Source of the DNA: Arcicella sp034519515
GTDB lineage: Bacteria > Bacteroidota > Bacteroidia > Cytophagales > Spirosomataceae
DNA: 64,000 bases
NCBI GenBank assembly: GCA_034519515.1
Contig: JAXHOK010000034.1
Coordinates: 28,735 to 92,734 of the forward strand
Direction of reading: 5' to 3'
A model generated the notes under the pieces. It did not search any database. It was not told where the DNA came from and saw only the letters and a list, made by a program, of their open reading frames with translations. Below are positions 59,105 through 64,000 of the stretch, piece after piece; the first letter of the stretch is position 1; each line of letters begins with the position of its first letter. Position numbers and translations under genes: made by a program.

Positions 59105-61772
59105 ATGACTTCCAGACAAATACGTCAGCAATTTTTAGATTTTTTCGTTTCCAAAGGACACCTTATCGTTCCTTCTGCACCGCTTGTGGCAAAAAATGAC
59201 CCAACCTTGATGTTCAATAATTCGGGTATGGCACAGTTCAAGGATTTCTTTTTGGGTAATGGCACGCCGCCTTCAAAAAGAATTGCCGATACCCAAAAAT
59301 GTTTACGAGTTTCTGGAAAGCATAACGATTTGGAAGATGTAGGTTTTGATACCTATCACCACACCATGTTTGAGATGTTGGGCAACTGGTCGTTTGGTGA
59401 TTATTTCAAAAAAGAAGCCATTGGCGTGGTCGTGGGAGCTTTTGACGGAGGTTTATAAATTACCGAAAGATAGAATTTACGTGTCTGTTTTTGAAGGAGA
59501 CGAAAAAGATGGCGTGCCTTTCGACCAAGAAGCCTGGGATATTTGGAAGTCAATGGTGGGCGAAGACCGTATTATTTTGGGTAATAAAAAAGATAATTTT
59601 TGGGAAATGGGCGATACCGGTCCGTGTGGTCCTTGTTCAGAAATCCACATTGATTTGCGTGATGCCGATGAAGTAGCGAAGACCTCTGGAAAGGATTTAG
59701 TCAATGCCGACCATCCGCAAGTGGTAGAAATTTGGAACAACGTATTTATGCAATTTGAACGCATGGCGGATGGTTCACTTGTGCCTTTGCCTTCAAAACA
59801 CGTAGATACGGGTATGGGCTTCGAGCGTTTGTGCATGGCGATTCAAGGCAAACAGTCGAATTATGATACCGATGTTTTTTCAAATACGATAAAATTTATT
59901 GCCGATAAAGCAGGTAAAGTTTATGGCGAAGAGAAGTGGGCAGACATTGCATTAAGAGTAATTTCAGACCATATTCGTGCGATTGCTTTTGCCATTGCTG
60001 ACGGACAATTACCATCAAACAATAAGGCTGGTTACGTGATTCGCAGGATTTTACGCCGTGCCGTTCGTTATGGATATACTTATTTGGGCTTCCGTGAGCC
60101 GTTTATGAATACCATTATTCCTTTATTGGCAGAACAATTTGACGGCGTTTTCCCAGAATTAATTGCTCAACAAGATTTCATTCAACGGGTAATTTTGGAA
60201 GAAGAAAATTCTTTTTTGAGAACTTTGGAAACGGGATTGAAACGTTTGGATGATATTATTAAGATTACGCCTAAAAATGGTTCAATTGATGGAAATACAG
60301 TTTTTGAATTATCCGATACATTCGGTTTTCCATCGGATTTAACGGCTTTGATTGCCCGTGAAAATGGGCTTTCGATTGATGAAGAAGGTTTCAAAACCGC
60401 CCTACAAGCTCAAAAAGACCGTTCTCGCAAAGATTCGTCAAAAGAAGCCACTGATTGGGTAATTGTTTCGGATGAAGATTTCGACTTTGAATTTGTGGGT
60501 TATGACGAAATGGAATGTGAGGCAAAAATCATCAAATATCGTAAGGTAAAAACCAAAACGGGCAATGAAGTGCATATTGTGTTGGATAAAACACCTTTCT
60601 ACGCAGAAATGGGTGGACAAGTTGGAGACAGTGGGCTTTTGGCGTTCGGCAATCAGCAGTCGGCTACAACAATAGCAATTTCTGATACTAAGAAAGAAAA
60701 TGATTTATTCATTCATATTTCTACGGATAAAAACTTTGAAGAATTTATTGAGGAGTACCAACAGCCGAAAGCCGAAAGCCGAAAGCTGAAAGCACAAATA
60801 GATATATCTCGAAGACATCGCATCACTCAAAATCATACTGCAACGCACTTGATGTTGTCTGCCATGCGGAGGGTTTTGGGGTCTCATGTTTCACAAAAAG
60901 GTTCTTTTCAGAACGAAGATGTTACTCGTTTTGACTTTGCCCATTTCTCGAAAGTTACCGATGAAGAATTGGCTCAAATTGAAACGATGGTCAATGAGAA
61001 AATTCGGGAAAATATCAAGTTAGACGAAAAACGAAACGTACCCATTCAACAAGCGATAGAGATGGGAGCAACGGCAACATTTGGTGAAAAATATGGCGAT
61101 TTCGTGAGAGTAATCACCTTCGACCCAACGTTTTCGCTTGAACTTTGCGGAGGTACGCACGTACCCGCAACGGGCGAAATTGGTTTGTTCAAATTTGTGG
61201 CTGAAAGTTCAGTTTCTGCGGGTGTTCGTCGTGTAGAGGCATATACGGGCGAAAAAGCCTTGTCAGTTATCAATGAACAATTATCCGTTATTGATGAAAT
61301 AAAGGAGTTATTCAAAGGACAAAATGACTTAGTAAAAGCCGTGAAAGCCTTGCAAGAAGAACGTAATGTTTTAGCGAAAAAAATTGAGGTTTTGGAAAAC
61401 GAAAAACTCCAAGAAATCAAAGAAAGATTATACACCAAAATTATTTCAGTGGGTGAAGTAAACGTAATTGCCGAAGTAGTGGAAGTGCCTTCTGCCGATG
61501 CTTTGAAGCAATTGGCGTATGAATTAAAAGCAAAAATTGGTGATTTGTATTGCGTTTTAGGAGCAGAAGTAAACGGTAAACCACAATTAGCCGTTATGAT
61601 TGCCGAGAATTTAATTGCATCCAGAAACCTCAACGCTGGGCAAATTATCAAAGAAATCGCCAAAGAAATCAAAGGCGGCGGCGGCGGTCAGCCCTTCTTT
61701 GCAACGGCAGGAGGAAATGACGTTTCAGGACTTAAAAATGCCGTTGAGAAGGGAAAGAGTTTTGTTTCTTAA
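59105..61772 (+). CDS. alaS: Alanyl-tRNA synthetase, split by a +1 frameshift
   Basis: Frame 1 starts at 59105 (MTSRQIRQQFLDFF) and ends at 59458 after KKEAIGVVVGAF. Frame 2 continues the protein with AWSWELLTEVYKLP from about 59424. Removing one G in ATTGGCG (59423-59424) joins them into a normal AlaRS of about 888 residues. The rest is complete: GDTGPCGPCSEIH, VDTGMGFERL, HTATHL and CGGTH editing-site ligands, and the C-terminal GGGGGQPFFA. As alaS is essential, sequencing error is the likely cause. Two stretches inside (60763-60797 and 61262-61296) are heptamer repeats read in frame. Confidence 0.93.
60763..60797 (+). repeat. Heptamer repeats inside alaS
   Basis: Five units at exact 7-bp spacing: AGCCGAA three times, AGCTGAA, AGCACAA. 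They encode PKAESRKLKA between the AlaRS beta-barrel and editing domains. Confidence 0.75.
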
Positions 61773-61807
61773 ATGTTTGAAATGACAGAATGATTTTTTA
61801 ATTTTAG

Positions 61808-61984
61808 ATGTTTATGAAAGAGAACATATTGAAGCATTTTCTATCCATTAAGGAAGAAATAATTAAAAGCCTTGACAAAGCAGTCAAAGACAAGGTATCA
61901 CCTTCTGATATTGATGAATTATTGGACAGTTTTAACGAAGTAAACTCTCTAATAGAAGATGTAAAAAAATCAATGCAATCGTAA
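61808..61984 (+). CDS. Small hypothetical protein after alaS
   Basis: A 58-residue frame (MFMKENILKHFLSIKEEIIK ..., DIDELLDSFNEVNSLIED) with strong helical, charged composition. ATG at 61814 is an alternative start. It is 36 bp after alaS and 13 bp before the next small gene; the two may be co-transcribed. No known family. Confidence 0.55.
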   Translation: MFMKENILKHFLSIKEEIIKSLDKAVKDKVSPSDIDELLDSFNEVNSLIEDVKKSMQS

Positions 61985-61997
61985 AATCTGTAAGACC

Positions 61998-62234
61998 ATG
62001 GTAAATTTTAATTTTAACGAGTATTTTCAGAAATTAGACCAAGCAAAGGACTGGCTTGCAAAAAGTTATGTAGAAAGAGAATGGTTTTCGTATTATGACG
62101 ACCTTTCAAAAGAAGAACAGAAGGAATTTAAAGAAGCCTTTAATCAATATTTGCGAGAGAAAAATAAATATTTTAAAGAGCAAATAGCCATCGGAAAACA
62201 AATGATGATTGAGGCGGGGATTCCAATTTCTTGA
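61998..62234 (+). CDS. Small hypothetical protein
   Basis: A 78-residue helical protein (NFNEYFQKLDQAKDWLAKSY ..., EEQKEFKEAFNQYLREKNKY) rich in aromatic and charged residues. No motif recognised. Ends before a terminator at 62248. Confidence 0.6.
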   Translation: MVNFNFNEYFQKLDQAKDWLAKSYVEREWFSYYDDLSKEEQKEFKEAFNQYLREKNKYFKEQIAIGKQMMIEAGIPIS

Positions 62235-62247
62235 TAACATAGTTTCT

Positions 62248-62286
62248 GCAAAAAGCTCTAAAATGAAACCTTTTGGGGCTTTTTGC
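62248..62286 (+). terminator. Terminator after the small gene pair
   Basis: GCAAAAAGCTC pairs with GGGGCTTTTTGC (one G-T type mismatch) around a 17-nt loop. Confidence 0.8.
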
Positions 62287-62377
62287 TTGTTACACATTTG
62301 TAATAACACAAAATAAAATACCAAAACGAATACATAGATTTTGAGTCGGAGACTCAAAAATCTTTTATCTCAAACAC

Positions 62378-62956
62378 ATGATTAGAAATTATTATAATGA
62401 AAAGTGGCAAGAATTCAGTCTTGGCTACGAGTCCCAAAAACGTTACGCCATTTCCACTTATGGGCGTTTGGTGAGTTTTATCGACAAAATCAAAGACGGA
62501 GATGTTCTAAAAGGAAGTACTGCAAGTGGATACAGAACTTTCAGATATAAAATAGTTGCCAATAAAAAAGTAATTAATAAAAATTTGCTCTTGCATAGAA
62601 TTATGGCGGAACAGTTTTTGCCAAAAGAAAGCGAAGAGCAAAAATTTGTAATTCATCTGGACTTTGACAAAACTAATAATCGTCTGGAAAACCTAAAATG
62701 GGCAACCAAAGAAGAATCAGAAGCTCACAATAAAAAGAACCCCGATGTTGTGCAAGCTATCGACAATATGGTCAAGGATATTCATGCAGGGAAAAGACAT
62801 AAATTGAACCCTTCAAAAGTGTTGTTTATTCGGGAAAAATTGGATAATCCAAACCGTAAAACTCGTATGAAAATGTTGGCAAAACAGTTTGATGTGAGCG
62901 AAATGCAGTTGTATAGAATCAAAAGAAGAGAGAATTGGGGGCATTTGAAGGATTGA
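62378..62956 (+). CDS. NUMOD4/HNH-type endonuclease
   Basis: The 192-residue protein opens with a NUMOD4-like motif (NEKWQEFSLGYESQKRYAIS, TYGRLVSFIDKIKDGDVLKG), then a HNH-like core HRIMAEQFLPKESEEQKFVIH with LDFDKTNNRLENLKWATKEE, and ends with a helix-turn-helix (MKMLAKQFDVSEMQLYRIKR) that could bind DNA. This is the layout of phage-type homing endonucleases, but it is not inside an intron or prophage here. The first HNH residue is in VIHLDFD, as in typical members. Confidence 0.85.
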   Translation: MIRNYYNEKWQEFSLGYESQKRYAISTYGRLVSFIDKIKDGDVLKGSTASGYRTFRYKIVANKKVINKNLLLHRIMAEQFLPKESEEQKFVIHLDFDKTNNRLENLKWATKEESEAHNKKNPDVVQAIDNMVKDIHAGKRHKLNPSKVLFIREKLDNPNRKTRMKMLAKQFDVSEMQLYRIKRRENWGHLKD

Positions 62957-63072
62957 TAATCTGAAATTTTATTTGGTAAAATGCGGATTTAGAATAATAT
63001 TTATATACAATGAACAAATTTGCATTGTCATTAGGGAGCATACAAATTTAAACATACCCACTTCTGGTATGA

Positions 63073-63105
63073 ACTTCCCGAAAGTAAAAATAACTTTCGG
63101 GAAGT
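63073..63105. repeat. Hairpin of family E (copy 3)
   Basis: ACTTCCCGAAAGT (63073-63085) and ACTTTCGGGAAGT (63093-63105), loop AAAAATA. Confidence 0.85.
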
Positions 63106-63117
63106 AAATCTCTCGGT

Positions 63118-63152
63118 AACTTCCCGAAAGTTATTTCTACTTTCGGGAAGTT
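63118..63152. repeat. Hairpin of family E (copy 4)
   Basis: AACTTCCCGAAAGT (63118-63131) and ACTTTCGGGAAGTT (63139-63152), opposite loop orientation to copy 3, 12 bp away from it. Confidence 0.85.
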
Positions 63153-63179
63153 TAATGGAAGTCATGGGTACTTTATTAA

Positions 63180-63278
63180 TTGGATGCTCCCTTACACGCC
63201 ATTGAACAAATGAAGACAAGAGGTGTTCCAGAGGAAATAGCCGTAGAGCCTTCAAAAGTCGAATATGAATACGCATAA
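63180..63278 (+). other. Short protein-like fragment, possible gene remnant
   Basis: From a TTG at 63180 a 32-residue frame reads APLHAIEQMKTRGVPEEIAV then EPSKVEYEYA and TAA. The composition is convincingly protein-like, but there is a stop just before it and no ATG. It may be the C-terminal remnant of a lost gene cut by the hairpins E3/E4, or a tiny protein with a TTG start. Confidence 0.35.
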
Positions 63279-63300
63279 AATAAAAAATATTTAGTATTCA

Positions 63301-63336
63301 AAAGCCCTAAAAAAACCAAACTTTTTAGGGCTTTTT
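63301..63336 (+). terminator. Terminator before pabB
   Basis: AAAGCCCTAAAAA pairs with TTTTTAGGGCTTTTT around AACCAAAC. Confidence 0.85.
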
Positions 63337-63352
63337 GATTGTTGTATTTTAA

Positions 63353-64000
63353 ATGCACAAAACTCCCCCAATATCTTCCTTAAACATCAGCGAAGCCGTC
63401 CAAAAAATGAATGATTTGGGGCGGGCGAAAACGCCTTTTCTTTTCATGATTGACTATGAAATGAAACAGCCCATCGTGCTGACTTTGGAGGAACTCGAAA
63501 TGAAAAATATTTTCTATAAAATCAACGAAAAGACTAATGTTGAATTCGGTAAATCTACCTATGAAAAGCCACTTTATTTAGAAAAATTCCCTATCAGTTT
63601 CTCGGAATATGAATATTCTTTCCAAATTGTCAAAAATCACTTGTTGCGGGGTGATAGTTTTTTGACGAATTTGACCAAGCCTACGCACATCAAAATTAAC
63701 CTCAGTCTGCAAGAAATCTTCCAGCGAAGTCGAGCGAAATATCAGCTATATTTTCAGGATAAATTTGTATTATTTTCGCCCGAAATATTTGTTAAAATTC
63801 AAGACGGAATTATCTCTTCGCATCCGATGAAAGGCACAATTTCTATGGATATTTTGGAGGCTGAAAAGGTGATTTTATTAGACCGAAAAGAACTTGCCGA
63901 ACACACTACAATTGTTGATTTAATTAGAAATGATATTAGTATGATTTCAGAAAAAGTTTGGGTTGAAAAGTTTAGGTATATCAGTAAAGTTCATACGCAC
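63353..64000 (+). CDS. pabB: Aminodeoxychorismate synthase component I, partial
   Basis: From the ATG at 63353 (MHKTPPISSLNISEAV) the frame is open to the window end: 216 residues, the N-terminal two thirds of a short Bacteroidota PabB. It has the chorismate-binding motifs SFLTNLTKPTHIKINLSL (usually NLTF.TP), FVLFSPEIFV, MKGTISM and AEHTTIVDLIRNDIS (EHxMIVDLxRND). It makes 4-amino-4-deoxychorismate for folate. The C-terminal motif region lies beyond the window. Confidence 0.93.
   Translation, partial: MHKTPPISSLNISEAVQKMNDLGRAKTPFLFMIDYEMKQPIVLTLEELEMKNIFYKINEKTNVEFGKSTYEKPLYLEKFPISFSEYEYSFQIVKNHLLRGDSFLTNLTKPTHIKINLSLQEIFQRSRAKYQLYFQDKFVLFSPEIFVKIQDGIISSHPMKGTISMDILEAEKVILLDRKELAEHTTIVDLIRNDISMISEKVWVEKFRYISKVHTH

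Noticed and set aside
59346..59458. Programmed frameshift in alaS
   Set aside because: No slippery sequence with a downstream structure is apparent and alaS is not a known frameshift gene; error is more likely.
62378..62956. Homing endonuclease in an intron
   Set aside because: The NUMOD4/HNH gene is free-standing between intact genes; there is no interrupted host gene or intron fold.

Overview
The window looks like the chromosome of a member of the Bacteroidota, most probably the order Cytophagales. The case rests on AT-rich DNA, promoters of the TAnnTTTG type, no obvious Shine-Dalgarno sequences, TonB receptors with carboxypeptidase-like N-terminal domains, a DUF4270 lipoprotein, a YbiT-like ABC-F protein, small PurL and DUF2281/PIN toxin-antitoxin genes. 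I could not run a search, so genus is not assigned. No rRNA, tRNA, CRISPR array, prophage or autonomous transposase was seen.

Layout. 1-2310: a partial TonB receptor and a lipoprotein. 2398-9378 (minus strand): MazG-like pyrophosphohydrolase, dtd, mgtE, a zinc peptidase, heptose-1-phosphate adenylyltransferase, a flippase-like membrane protein, panD, a PD-(D/E)XK-like protein and panC. 9627-14759 (plus): a glycogen-synthase N-domain protein overlapping a DUF4270 lipoprotein, then glmS and a Uma2-type protein. 14910-21694: a large hybrid histidine kinase, a nucleoside permease and a Gfo/Idh oxidoreductase. 21841-32541: small regulators, an acyltransferase, VF530, radA, a second TonB-type barrel, an MpaB-like oxygenase, an HNH/coiled-coil gene pair and a C69 peptidase. 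32659-41062: an ATPase with a nuclease-like end, DUF2911, ABC-F, a PspC/LiaF-like envelope pair, a MobA-like transferase and a LuxR regulator. 41284-47345: purL, mnmA, a PIN toxin-antitoxin pair, a PRAI-like protein and miaA. 47350-54011 (minus): a decayed toxin-antitoxin locus, two tiny genes, a lone nuoH, an M28 peptidase, an AAA/PD-(D/E)XK protein, a MetZ-like enzyme and a Nudix protein. 54104-64000: pyrE, an esterase, an anomalous purine-rich tract, dprA, MerR and XRE regulators, alaS with a frameshift, small genes, an HNH protein and the start of pabB.

Most genes are ordinary housekeeping genes: pantothenate, amino-sugar, purine, pyrimidine and folate synthesis, tRNA modification and proofreading, DNA uptake and repair, and envelope functions. 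The unusual part is the space between them. I recognise at least five repeat families: a 150-165 bp inverted-repeat element (family A, 2 copies), a 195 bp foldback element with a conserved core (family B, 3 copies), an 84-102 bp palindromic element (family C, 2 copies), two hairpin families (D, 3 copies; E, 4 copies), and islands of 7-bp-phased repeats. The islands often occur as inverted pairs and spill into coding regions.

Two places suggest sequence-quality problems or real decay: a one-base insertion in the essential gene alaS, and a G13-led purine-rich tract of about 600 bp after the esterase gene.
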